From NCBI GenBank assembly GCA_028622995.1, contig JAJQJQ010000033.1:2604001-2668000 (forward strand): 64,000 nucleotides of DNA, given 5' to 3'. Within the stretch, counting starts at the first letter, position 1. Every line of letters begins with the position of its first letter. Below the pieces are notes generated by a model. That model was not told the DNA's origin, did no database searches, and saw only the letters and a program-made list of their open reading frames with translations. This DNA is from Panagrolaimus kolymaensis. Taxonomy: Eukaryota > Nematoda > Chromadorea > Rhabditida > Panagrolaimidae. Both the position numbers and the translations under genes were made by a program. This document shows positions 1 through 12,498 of this stretch, one piece after another.

Positions 1-2
1 CC

Positions 3-863
3 GATGACGATGAAGATGATGAGGAACCCGAAGAGGAAGAACTCTTCGCTAGACTTAGAGAAAAAGCTGCGAAACAAAGCGCTCGACGAAAGCGGAAGGA
101 GGTTGCGGCACAAGCTGCTGAAGAAGAGGCAAACGGTGACGAAGATGAAGTTCCAGTAAAACAATCTCGTAGGAGGCGAAAACAAAAAGAAGTCGAAGTT
201 GAAAAAATCGAAGAAGCGATTGAAGAGCCTGAAAAGGAAGAAGAACTCGAGGTAGTAGAGGAAGAACGAGAGGAACCTAAACAAGTGTGTAAAAGTTTAA
301 ACTAATTAAAATTCATGGATATTTTTTAGAAAAAACGACCTCGTCGAAAAAATCGAATCGAAATTAAAGAGGAAGAACCTGAAGATAATGAAGAGGAGTC
401 GGAGCCAACTGCTTCTCCACCATCATTTGAAACCACAGAACCTAAAGTTGAAGAAAAGTCCCTTGTCGAAGATCAGGATGATGATGATGAAAATGACAAT
501 GACAATGGCGATGATGATGATGAAAACGAAGATGACGAAGATGATAAAGCCTTCCAAAAAACAATACGTCATAAACCCATAAAAATTTCTCGCAAAAAAG
601 CCACTTCATGGAAGCGAAATGTTCAAGCCGACGAGGATAATCTTGTGCCTAGAAAAAATCTTTTAAAACATACAAAAGTTAGTTTATTTTTTAGAGCTTT
701 TGCTTCGCTTTAAATTAAAATTAGGGTAAAATAGCATTCTTTCAATTTCTCTTTCATTTGGTTTGATGGAGCTACATCGAATGCTCTTCGAGTTATACTT
801 TCAATGGAGCTTTGGCATCCTGAGGTTCCACAAATTAGTAGAGCCGATACTCTCAAGCCTTAA
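3..863 (+). CDS. 3' end of an acidic/basic, probably nuclear protein (partial)
   Basis: Only the C-terminal 253 residues are inside the window; the 5' end lies off the left edge. Three exons are supported: 3-284, 330-677 and 735-863, joined by GT-AG introns of 45 and 57 bases, all in phase 0, with TAA at 861-863. The first two exons encode alternating runs of Glu/Asp and Lys/Arg, including several basic clusters (RRRRK, KKRPRRK), which suggests a disordered nuclear or chromatin-associated region. The last 43 residues are different: aromatic and hydrophobic, with IWFDGATSNALRVIL and MELWHPEVPQ, so this is probably a short folded C-terminal motif. I do not recognise the family. It converges on the next gene, with 225 bases between the two stop codons. 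Confidence 0.7.
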
Positions 864-1088
864 CAATATCTTCATCCACTGTAAAAAAAAACCAAACCGT
901 TGTCATATTTAATTTTGCGGGTGTATTTTTCTTGTTTTGTTTTTTTAAAAGTAGGATTAATGGTGTAGTATATTTAAAACAAAAACGAATAATAAAAATG
1001 TTCAAATATAAAATGATGGGAGAATAAACAAAGTAATTAATAAAAAAAAAATTCATTGAAAAACAGATTAGTTAAACTAAAAAACCCG

Positions 1089-2135
1089 CTATTGCTGTTG
1101 TTGTTCTCTAAGTCTCTGCATATTTTGTCGATAAAGGTCATCGACTTGTGAATCATGTTCTCTGAATTCTTGTGATTTCTCTTGATAACGTCGATCAATT
1201 TCTGACATTCTTTTCTGATATTCATGAATTGGCCATTTAGATTTATTTGAAATGCATTCTTTAAGCTTAGCCTCTTTCCATATTTTAAGCATTTTCCATC
1301 TATCATTTCTTTCGGTTAATTTTTTTTCATATTCTCTTTTCCAAACTCTCGCTTCTTCACAGTCAATCAAAAAAAGGGAAATTAAATACAAAGAATGGCT
1401 TTATGTAAAAATTGAAATTACTTCTGAAAAAGAGCTTGAGCCTTCCGTAGAATTATAACGTGGATTTCGGTTCATTACATTGCCATTGTTTCTAGATGAT
1501 TGTCCAGTGAATCTAACTTTATATTCATATGCTTTATCACGTGCTGCTGATGGACGCAATACTTCTTCAACCACTAATGGATCCATTAATTCTAATGGTT
1601 CCATTTCTGGACAACGAATTGATATATCTTCAATAACCTCATCAATACCCTTTGCTTTCATTCGAATTTTTATACATTGATCTTCGTTTTCACTAGCTTC
1701 AATGACAATAAAATATTTAAAGAATTCTTGCTTTAAAATATTTGTAGCATATGCCATTCCAAAAAGTTCTTTCATTTCCTAAAATTATAAATTAATTTTA
1801 AACTTTTATGATAGATAATGAAAAAAAGCAAACATCTCTATTAAGTTGAGTTTCAAAACGTTTTTCATAAATTTTCTGAATATCTGGATATTTGATTTCA
1901 TGGTATTCAGAAATTCCAAGATCTCGACAACAATATAAGATTCTAAGTTTTGCCTATAATTTGAAAGATAAATCTTGTTTAAGTTAAAAACGGTATGTAC
2001 TTCATTATATCCATATTTGCTTCTGCTATCTATAAACAATAAAGGCTGCTCAGTTGAAGGATTGTAAAATGATGGGACCGAATCTTCTGAGAATACATAT
2101 CCTGGAGGGTTTTCAAGATTGTCATCACTATCCAT
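1089..2135 (-). CDS. conserved-looking protein of unknown function with C-terminal coiled coil
   Basis: Minus-strand gene of about four exons: 2001-2135, 1834-1953, 1422-1778 (approximate 3' limit) and about 1089-1358. The ATG at 2135 opens a 45-residue acidic N-terminus. The second exon (40 codons, phase 0 at both ends) carries LRILYCCRDLGISEYHEIKYPDI, here noted only as a Tyr-Cys-Cys-Arg-Asp-Leu core. The third holds KELFGMAYATNILKQEFF and a stretch rich in Glu/Met/Pro. The last is a charged helix of about 90 residues ending in four glutamines, typical of a coiled coil. The junction between exons 3 and 4 is unresolved: the obvious donor (GTAATT after TTTTCAGAA) and the nearest acceptors give different phases, while a GTTATA donor upstream restores frame. 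The family is not recognised. Confidence 0.6.
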
Positions 2136-5100
2136 TGTTGAAAAAAATTATAAATAAAAACGACAAAATAAATGAATTACAAAATTGCTAATAAAAAATT
2201 TTTTTTCAGGAAATATGCAAGCAAACAAGAACACTTTGCTATGAATAAAATGGGTGAATGATGACCAAAGTGTTCTTTCAGAAAAAAAACCATTGTTTTC
2301 AGTTCAATAACCACAGCTGAAAAAGCTTTCCCCTCCAACAAATAACCTAAAGGAATACCTTTCGGATTTTTAATTGATATATGAAAACAATAGCTTTCTT
2401 GTATTACTATGAATTAAATAAATAAGTCAAATTCACTTCAAAATTATTATATCTAAATTTAAGAATGTATTTTTTTGAAACCTGTAAAAAGCATGGATTT
2501 GTAAAATGTGATAAAAGCTGATTGACTATTAAGCAATTTATTGTATCTCTCTTCTAATTTACTATTTTTAAAGGACATATAAATTAAGAAGAAAAAAATG
2601 AATTTAGTAGTTAACAATAAAAAAACAGTATTTGTAAACATTCATTTTCTGGTGATACAGTAACCATTTATAAAGCCTTTCTGCATTCAAATCTCTAAAC
2701 AATTTTAATCTTCTTTGGAAATAATTCGTTTATGATGGCTTTGTAAGTGATTGCCATATTAGCACCAATTACATAAATTTTGTATTAAATTTAGGAGAAG
2801 ACATTGTGTAATTAAAATATTTGTTATGTTATTTATTTTACTTTGTAATTAATATAGAAAGAGAAGATAAGTAAATATTTTTGTTATAACTAAAATTCTA
2901 TTTCCATCTCCAAGGAATAAGACTTTTTATGTGAAAATCGATGAGAGAAATTCTGTGGTTGATCAATTCCAAATAGTTTTTTATGATACTCATTGTCAAT
3001 TCTCTTTTTTTTTTGAAGGTCACTCTCCCTTCTTCTTATAACAATCATGGAATGAATGCTTTTGTTTCATCGGTTACGCATTCGCTTTATTCATTGGTTA
3101 TTTTTTCCTTAACTTTTTTTTGGTTTACATTAATTTTTTTCCAATGTTAAAAAAATGATTGAAAAAAAAGATTCACACCTTTTTTGGTGGCGAACATCTA
3201 TCTCCAAGGCCGGCCGTCGTCGATGAAAAAAAAACTAAAATTATTATAGCTTTTTTTGGTGGTTTTTTGATGAAAGTGAAAACGAATGTTTTTATTTGCA
3301 TGGTCATTGGGCAACAACATTTAGAGGAGGTTGTGGTGGCCATTGAATGGGTTTTATAATAGTTTTTGGCCACAAAAAAAATTCGAAGTGTGATTCAAAA
3401 AAGGAAAAAGTGTTCAACAACAAAAAAGAGTTTCGATGATTGGGAAAAATGTGTAAAAAATTATAGTTGTTGGAAAATATTTTTGATCATTAGATTTTAT
3501 TATTTTTTTGGATATTGATTTAGACCAAAATTAAAGTAAGAATTTTGTTCATGTAATACATCGATATTAAAATGTTGCGGCTATGAATTTACCAAAGCTT
3601 CATGTCTCTAACAAATCTTTGTAAAATAGGAATCATTTTCTTTCTTTTTTTATCTTCGAAGAAATATTGTCTTTTTTTATTCAAAAAAAAATCTTCTTCC
3701 ATTTTGTGTCTCATTTCCTGTGTTTTTCTTTCTTCTGTGGACTCCCTTTTGCTTTTTTTTATATGCTTGCTTCTTCATTCGCCGTATCAGGATGTTTTTA
3801 TCCTCAAATTTTGACCATCCTCAAGAGATTTAAAAATGCGAGTTCATTAATTTCTTCTTTGTTCATGCTTTCTTTTTTCCATATCCAATGTGGCCGATGG
3901 TCGATAGAAAGTGCATTGGGAGTCAATTTTGACTTGAATTAGAGACGACTTTTTGAAAGGCACTTTTTTTAAGCCTCAACGGCACAACTGAAAAAATAAA
4001 AATTAAAAGTTAGAATATTTTGGTATTTATTGTTTTCCTTTTTTTCGTTGTTGCGAATTTTTTATGGCGTAAATTTTTTTTTTCTAAATTTTAAGAGATC
4101 ACTTGAAAGGAATGGTTATCTTTTAGGAAGGAGGCATTTAACTTTTAACTTCAACAAAGTCAGTCATGATGAAGCTTTTTTTAGAATGAATTCATTCAAC
4201 AAAAAATGGGTATTCAAAAGTTTTTTTGCCAATGTTTGCATTGAAAAAGGCTCCTATTTTGTTGACACACTTTCCTTTTCAACAACATAGGAATTTGATT
4301 ATTTTCAGGTTTCTCGCATCTTTTCTTGGCTTTGCATTTTTTTCTGATCAAATATCAAAATTTTATCGAAAGGTTTTTTTTTGAAAAAAAGTTAAGAATA
4401 ATAAAGTAAAGCGAAATGGTTGGTGACCATTCTTCTTTTGCTTTAACTTTGCTAAATTTATTATGGGATTAATGCCGCAGCAAATCGGTGCCGAGAAACC
4501 TAAAGACTCAAAAAGTAAGTCTTTTTGCTTTAAAAAAAACGGAAACAAATTGTTAACGAATTTAACGCTTTCATTTTTGTTTCTTCGTTAGTTTTAGAGT
4601 GAAACACATTTTTGAGTTTTAATTCAAAAAGGAGGAAATCCGTCCATCCACAGCTGTGGTGGGTGGGTTTGTGTTTTCCACAAAAGCAGCTATTTTGACG
4701 GTTTTAAAGCGCGCAAAAAGATGCAAATTTTTTCTCCTCTTTCTCCTCATTTTCTATATTCATTTGGTTTGACACATTTATATGTTTGAAAGAGAAAAAA
4801 AGTAACCAAAACCAGAAGTTGTTGTATGTACATCTAATCCAAAAGCCATTTTTGGGAAGTTGTAAATGTTTCACGGTCATCATCATTTATTTTGCAAACA
4901 AAAAGTTTAAATCAATGACTGGCTGTGGCAGTGGCGCCAATGATCGAAGAATATGTCCCAATGTTTTGTGTCGATGATGGCGCCGATACAAAAAAAATTT
5001 CTCTTTCTTTGCGTGAAATCACAGCCATCGTCTTGCGTCTTCTCTTATATTTTTTTTTGCCAGGCGATTGTCGGTGATGATTCGATGGCCACCGCCTGCC

Positions 5101-8100
5101 CTACCTTCTCTGTTATAGTCGTTTTTGACCATTTGCGCGGTTTTTATCGCTTTTTTTCTTTCTTTCTCCCTTTTTTCAATTCTTCCCAGGTGCAACATTT
5201 TTTTCTTGTTCTCGAATTTATTAGTTTCTTCCGGCAAAAAAATTATTTAACATTTTTTTCGCATTTTTTAAACCGTTATTTTCTTTTTCAAAGCGCCGAA
5301 ACCTGAGTCTTAGAGAGTCAAAGCATTTGACCCGATTGAGTGAGTGTTGGAATTATTTGGCATAGCAAAAATCATCAAAGAATATTTTGCGCCGAAAAAT
5401 AGTACGATTTGCTTCTTTCGTTTTCTTAATGACCCGGTGTCGTCTGCATGTTAAAGAGGTAGATTGGAAGAAGAAGAAAAAAGAAGAGTAGAAATGAAGA
5501 ATGGAAGGTGAAGAGGTTTTTTTTTAGAAAAGACTTCCTTTTATATGTATTTCATTTTAGTCTATCGTAAATAGAAGGAGTACCAGGAATGTAAGTCATG
5601 TCTTTTCTCAATCTGATGAGACAACTAACATTCTTTTTTGTTTAAACCCTCTCTTTTACTTGCAAATTTGCAATATGTTTATGAATAATTTTTTTAAACA
5701 AAAGCTATCATTCTTGATTCACCTTTCTTTCTTTTTTTTACAACAATTAAAAGAGAGTATTTTCTCAAATATTTTAGGTGTTTTTAATCATTTTTTATTA
5801 CCTTATTTAATCTTTGAAACAAACTTTTGAACTAAAAATCGTGAAAACATTTTGGAACGATAAACTCTCAAAATAGTTTTTTGTATCATTATTTTAAATT
5901 TGTCCTAAAAAAACTATCTGTATTTCTTTTTTTACTATTTTAATCCTCTTCTCTTCCAATCAAAAGCGAACTAACACACTTTTCAAAGCCTCTGATTATT
6001 CCTCTTCGATTAATGTCAGAACGGTTAAATAATGTTTTTCAGTCGTTTTTTTTTTCTTCTATTGTTGCCTCTAGCTCTTTTTTTCCTTCACTCACATTTA
6101 TTTTTTGCTGACCAAAACATTGTCATTTTATTTATTTTCATTTCCAAGTTTTGGTCGTGATGCCTTTTTTGTGTGAATGTGAAAAAACATTTTTCATCTC
6201 AATTGCCTTTTTTGATTTCTCCAAAAAAATTTCACGATTTATTATATTTTTATTTTTTATTAAAAAATTATGAGAGAGATTCGCCACTATCGTTCCGATT
6301 CATTGACATTATTTTCACACACGTTTTCATTTCTACAAAAATAAAGATGAATGAAGAAATTATGAGAGATTATTGCTGCTTTTATGAAAACTTCAAATAA
6401 TTTTTTTTGAAGCCTAAATACATGATTTTCTCAGGCCAAAAAAAGAGCTCTTGAAAAAAAAAAAGTAACTCGAGCCTTTAGGCGATTTAGAGGAGAGAAT
6501 AAAAAAACTGATCTCTTCTTTCTCGTTATTATTATATTGTCGGTATTATTGTTAAGTAGAGGATGGAAAAGCAGCAACCCATCCTCCTGCGTATACATAT
6601 ATCCCAACCGATGAAGAAGAAGCAGCATCATCGATGGAGAAAAAAAAAGAAGAAGAAAAAAAGCCGAGAACAAGACCAACATTTATTCATTCAAGGAAGA
6701 AAGACAAAAATAACAAAAAACAATATATGAAGGAGGAGCGCCACTTGGGTTTAGTGTGTGTTTTTTTGTTGCGCGTCTTCGTTTTTTTTCTTTCCTGATC
6801 GGGCAAGCAACCAAGTAAGCAAGCAAGCAATCGATCCTTTTTTGTACCTCTTAGTTAAAAAAAATTAATGTTACCCTTTTTAAGTGGGTTTAAAAACCGT
6901 AAAGTTAAAAAGAAACTTTTTTTTCTTCAAAAAAGAGCTATTGTACTTTCATAAAAAATATAACCCTTTTTAAATGTATAATTTAAAATATTCCTAATAT
7001 CAACCATTTTTGTTAATAATACTCTCGTAATGGTTATTTTTCATTGTAAAAGCCTAAAAAAATGAGCATCTCATTTTTTGATTTAGACCTTTTCCATCAA
7101 TTTACTTTTTTTAAATGTGTGTTTTGTTTGTCTTCTTTTGAAAGTTATGATAAGCTTCATTCGTTTGCTTTTTACTTTTATTTTCTTTCCAAACATGGCT
7201 TAATCTTATTTTTTTCCAAGAAGTTTTTTATTTTATTCATACGTCGTCCGTCAACTAGTTTTTGTTCCTTTCGATTTTTGGCGATAATCTTCAAATCAAC
7301 TTTGGTCAACAGCAAAAAAAAAGTTTTTATTTGATTGAAGTTTTGCAAACATTGGCAGTGAAGAAGAAAAAAGGCTGTCCGCTTTTTTTTTATCATTTTA
7401 CAAAAATGGGTGCGCTTTGTTTAGGTTTGTTTTTTACCTATAAAGTCAATCAAAGTTTTTGGTAAAGTTTCTGCAGCAACAACAAAAAAATTGAGGCTTT
7501 ATTTTAACTTTTCTTTACTGTAAAATATGTTGATGGTGTTCAGATGATGCAACGGTTACCGTGGAATTCTTTTGTTATGACTCCCCTACCACTTTCATAT
7601 ATTACCCTTTTTTCTGCTTAACTGAACGCTTTTTCTGCTTATCTATGTTCTCTATTTTCTTTTTCTTTTTTTGGATCGTGTTGGTTATTATTATTCCATT
7701 CTCAAATTCAAAAAGAGTGTTATTATTCTAAAGTGGACTAAAGTGTGTAAATTGTTTTTACATGTCCAATTAGTTCTTCCGAAAAAGATTTGTTTTAAAA
7801 AAATACAAAGAAGCGACAATTCTCCAATGTTTTTAACTTGCTGCCTGCCAATGGGGTCAACTGAAAAGTGCCATGGCGGCATCGGAACGGCTTCCCGCTG
7901 CTTTCTTTAGCCAACACAAAAAAGAGGTGGGAAAATAGAAGAAAGTTCTAAAAAAAAAAATGATTGAAAAAAATAAAAGATGCGATTATTTTTTTCTTTT
8001 CACGCCTTTTTTCAAAAAAAAATCATTTATAAATTTTTTGTATGCTGTTGTATCACAATTGAAAAATCTCTCTTACATTGCTTTTTTTTCGGACAGTTAG

Positions 8101-11100
8101 TTAATCCGCGAAAGACGATCTGATCTCACTCTCCTACCAATTTTTTTTGTTTGTCGTTTATTTTGTTGCAAAACTATTCAACAAAAATCTTTTCTCTTTT
8201 TTTCAACAAATTACGCAGTCAATCAACTGCAAAAGGAGCAGCATCTGTTTTTGAGAGAAAAAAGAACACGAGAGACGAGAAAGCAAGAGATAGAAAGATG
8301 ATGGGGGAGATCTATCTGATTTAAAGTAGACGTGCGCAAAAGTACCATCAAAAAAAGAGGGGAGAAAATCAAACTGACCGATGGTCAGTTTCTTTTTGGT
8401 TGTTTGTTGGCTTCTCTCTCTTTCATTCTTTCTCATGCACAACACAGCTGTGGCAATAATAATAAGAGGAATAGCGGGGGCAGCGAGCGGCGAATGTTTG
8501 CCATTCGTGACCAAAATGAGTCAAAAGCAACCTCCACCCTTACTCTCTCGATCAATCAATGATTTGTCGTTGTCATTTTTCATTTATGCGCAGTTTTTTG
8601 TTTCTACAATGGCACTCCTCTTCTTTTGCTTTGCCCATGCTTTTGAAATGGTAATTTTTAATGTGATTTTTAGAATAACACTTGGATTTGGATTGTTTTT
8701 GATTTCTGTAATTTCCCATTACTAACAAAAAGGAATTTATTATTGTAGAAGTTAATATTAATTTCGGGATAATTAAATTTGTATTTAAATAATTTTTTAA
8801 CTTTATTTAGTGTCATTTTTAAGCAAACAAAAATATAAAAAATATTTTATATATTTCACTTTCTCTCTCAATTTTTAGGGCTAGAAATTATTTTATTTTA
8901 TTTTTTTGCAATTTATTGCCATTTTGTATTTTTAAAGTTATTTTTTTTATTTATTCAAACCTTAATCTCCTTATATTTTTATTTTAATGCATTTCAAAAA
9001 CTAATGATTTTCTTTTTTGTGGTGGTCATTTTTTCCAAGGACGTCTTCTTACCTCATTTTTTTATTCATTTATTCTTCTTTTTTGCGGATTTTTTTTACC
9101 GTTGCGAGCTTTCGATTTTTTAAATTTAAATAATCGCGTTCGTAACTTTTTTTCTTTTTATTTTTTTGACGCTATTGGAACCATGTTTTAATCCTATTTT
9201 CCTGACATGCTGAAGGAGTTATGTTCTGGAAACGCCATGGCACTCTTTACTCTCTCGCTAATCATTGATTTGAATGCCGTTCCGTTACATACTCTTTCTC
9301 TTTTTTTTGTCGTAAACAAGGTTTTTCGCCTTTCCTTTGTGGCATAAAAACGAGCTGTAATGTGTCTTAAAGAATTCAATTTTATCCTTGAATATGCAAA
9401 AGTTTTTCTCTTGCTATTGAAATAAAAAAGTCTTTCATACTTCTAAATGCCTAAACTTCTTCCTATTCCTTCCTGAAGCGGTCACTCTCTCTTCTCATCT
9501 TCGTTCTGCTTTTTTTCTCAATGTTGCTAAGTTTTTTTTATGCTGTAAAAAAGAAGCATGAGTGTCTCTCTGCTCTTGTCAATGCGACACAGCGTGAAAT
9601 GGGCGCGAAAAATATATATAAATTCATTCATTCATTGAATCTTATGTGTCTATGTTTGGCATTTTATTGCGCACTCACTCCTCTCCCTTGAGTGTCCCGG
9701 AAATCATTTATTCGCTACTACGGATTTATTGTATAAATATATTTTTGACACATTGTGTCTATTCCTTTATAAAAAAATGAAAGTTTTTTTTAGATATTAC
9801 TTTTTCAAAACAAAAAAATTCATATTTCTCCTTTATATATTTTTGTGAAACAAACTTTATCTTTTAAAATCAACATCTCTTCTTAAATTTAAATCAAACG
9901 GTTTTACATTGATACTTTTATCTTGGTATCATCAAGTATATAAGTTACCCATGTTTAAAAACATACTTTTCTCAACAACAAAAAAAGACTATGCTTAAAC
10001 TTTTTCATTAAAAAACTTCCTAAAAAATAAATGCACAAAGCTTTTTTATTTGAAAGCTGCAGTATTTATTTTTTTTAAAGGGCTAGTAATCGTTTACACA
10101 TTTTCTTTTTCAAATTGCCTCAAGTGTTTTTTATTATCTTCCGAAAAAACAACAGAGACACACCAATCGAAGAGAAACATATTGACCGTTTATTATTCTT
10201 TAGCCCTTTTTAAATATTTTTTTGGGTTTTATAAAAAAGCAAAAGGCTATCAAAAGTTTTAAATCAAATCGAGCTTTGATGGGTTCATTCCATCTTTTTT
10301 AAACTTTAAAAAATTTTTACTCCCTAAAGGCAACAATTTCACCGAGGCGACCAACCGCAAAGTAAAAAAAGGGGACTAAAAGCATGCTTATCTTAGACAA
10401 TGAAGGCACTTTGTGTCGCCCATTGTTGAAGCTGTCGCCTTTAAAAAACCAGCAATAGCCAGAAAAGAGTTCTGTCCACTCCAATGCTTGAATGCTCATG
10501 TCAGCTTTTTACACGCTCCTCGTTTGCTTCCAACAATAGCAACAAAACAACAATGCCTTTACTTGTTTCTTTCCTTTTTAAAAACCATGAAAGCTTACTT
10601 ATTTTCTTTGACGAATTAGCTTTCAAATGTTTAATCTTTTGCTGCTGCATTTTTTGATGCTCGATTGACCCTAAAAATGCCTATATTTTTTTAATTTCTT
10701 CAAATGGTCATTTTTTTTACTACAATTGTATCAACTCTTTATGGCCCTCATTTTTTGAAACAGTGTTGTTTTTCTCTTCTTTTTTTAAACTGTATCGTAC
10801 ATTAGCTTGATTGCCTTTCTCCTTCATCGTTGTGGTTTTTTTTAAAGCTGTCGCCTTAAAAGCCGACAGATTTTAAGAAGCCTTTAATTATAGTTTTTCT
10901 TGTGTCAAATTTTTTTAAGGAAATGGATCAAAAAAGGCGATAAAAGCTTTTTTCTTCTTCTTTGCTTCCTGGTGCTTTTTATGACTGCTATTGTTTTCGT
11001 TCAGCTTTACCTCAACTATTATTTTAATCAAGTAATTTTATGTGCAAGAAAGTTTTTTCCAACTTTTTTTTTCAAAAAAAAGTCCAAATTTCAACTCAAA

Positions 11101-12498
11101 AAAAGGGAAATTTAAAATGTTGACGATTTTTTCCTTTGGGAGCAATCCAAATTTTTTGATTTGTTTTTAAATATAGTTTTTTTAGGAAAGCATCTCTTAC
11201 CCTTTTCCTATAGAGATGGCGACCCTTAATAAATTTCAATCTGTTTTTAAAGTTTCAGTTTTCCATTTTTTGGTGCTTAAAATGGAAAAACTTGAGTTGT
11301 AGATTTTTGGTGGTCACCACACCACCACTTTTTGAGATTGTGGAAGTGGCCGAATTTCCTTTTTTTCTTCTAAATCTAATTAATCTTTTTTTACAAGTTT
11401 TTTTCTTTCTCTGAATTTTATGCCGCCATTAACATTTTAAAAACCGCTATTAAAATTTTGTGGTTATTTAATTGGTTTTTTTGGTTGATTTTATTTTTAT
11501 GATTTAGTGTAAGATTGCCTCAGCAGGCACTCTATTATATAAAAAGTAGGATGAAAAAAAGGTTTAATAACGGTTGCTATAACTTACAGTAATGCCAATT
11601 ACATTATCATTTGAAACAAAAACAAATTTATTAATTTTTTATTTCAGTTTTATTTTTCATTTTTTTCTTTTCATGTTAAAAAAGAGCATGATCCACTTGT
11701 TTTCTTTCATATTTCTTTTTATCCCATTATCCTCCTTCTATTTCTAAATTATTTGAGAATTTGTTTTCCTTAGAGTTTTCCATCTCTTTTGCCGACCGAA
11801 TGTTTTTAAAGAAAATAGAAACTCTCCTCCATGTTTCATTCATTTTGCGACAGATTCAATTTCACCGTTATCGAGTGAAGAGGATCTTTGAGAAGTGGAA
11901 CTTGAAGTTCACTTTTATTTTTTCTTCCTTCATCATGTCCTGAGGGCTTTATTCGGGTTTGTTCCATGCATATGTATGCCATTCATATACATAAGAAGGA
12001 AAAGCAGCCGTATTTGCGCGTTTCCTGAAAAACTCAAAGAAAGGAAAAAGAGCTCTTCCATTTGCTTCTTCATTAATTCCGGTGTTCGGCTTTTCCCATT
12101 CTCTCCCGGTCGCCATCGTTGTCGTTCGTTTGGGAAAGAAAGAAAGTAAGAGGAGAAGCTTGGACGAGAGCTGCTTCGGCGGTCATTTGCTAATTATGAA
12201 TTTGTTTCCATTCATTCAAGCACATTTTCGTTCATTCAATTTTTTTGTTTTGTGTTTGTATGTAGTTTTTTGCGTGTATGATTTTTTGCAGCTGTCGCGG
12301 ACATTCGGGTTTTTGTGTTTTTGACAGTAAAAAAAATACTGCTAATTTCCATTCATGTTTTTTTATTACTATACCTTTTCAGGTCAATCAAAAAAAAACT
12401 AAGAAATTTATAAATTTTTAAATTTTATATTTTATAATAATAATTTATCAAATGTATGATTTTTAAAATCTTCAATAATTTTTATTATTTTCGCAATT
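2136..12498. other. 10.3-kb gene-free, T-rich upstream region of the Fat-like cadherin
   Basis: I see no convincing coding exon on either strand here. The only open frames are low-complexity and rich in Phe, Ser, Lys or Leu, with no family signature and no phase-compatible splice chain. The + strand is markedly T-rich, with many T5-T10 runs. A good 3' splice site (CTATACCTTTTCAG, ending about 12382) lies 117 bases before the cadherin ATG, so part of this stretch could be a 5' UTR intron or promoter/enhancer DNA of that gene. Minor features are a short CAAG-type repeat near 6810-6830 and scattered pyrimidine tracts. No tRNA or rRNA was recognised. Confidence 0.6.
2227..2277. repeat. 12-bp perfect inverted repeat
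   Basis: AAGAACACTTTG (2227-2238) and CAAAGTGTTCTT (2266-2277) form a perfect 12-bp stem with a 27-base loop. It lies just upstream of the minus-strand gene ending at 2135. It may be a small foldback element remnant or a regulatory hairpin. No flanking duplication is evident. Confidence 0.5.

Noticed and set aside
3159..5306. Several 60-117 codon frames on both strands
   Set aside because: Low-complexity, rich in Phe/Ser/Lys from homopolymer tracts, with no splice partner or family motif.
8203..8725. Overlapping frames with hydrophobic segments near 8.3-8.7 kb
   Set aside because: Frames exist on both strands, have no conserved motif and no splice sites in phase; hydrophobicity follows from T-rich DNA.
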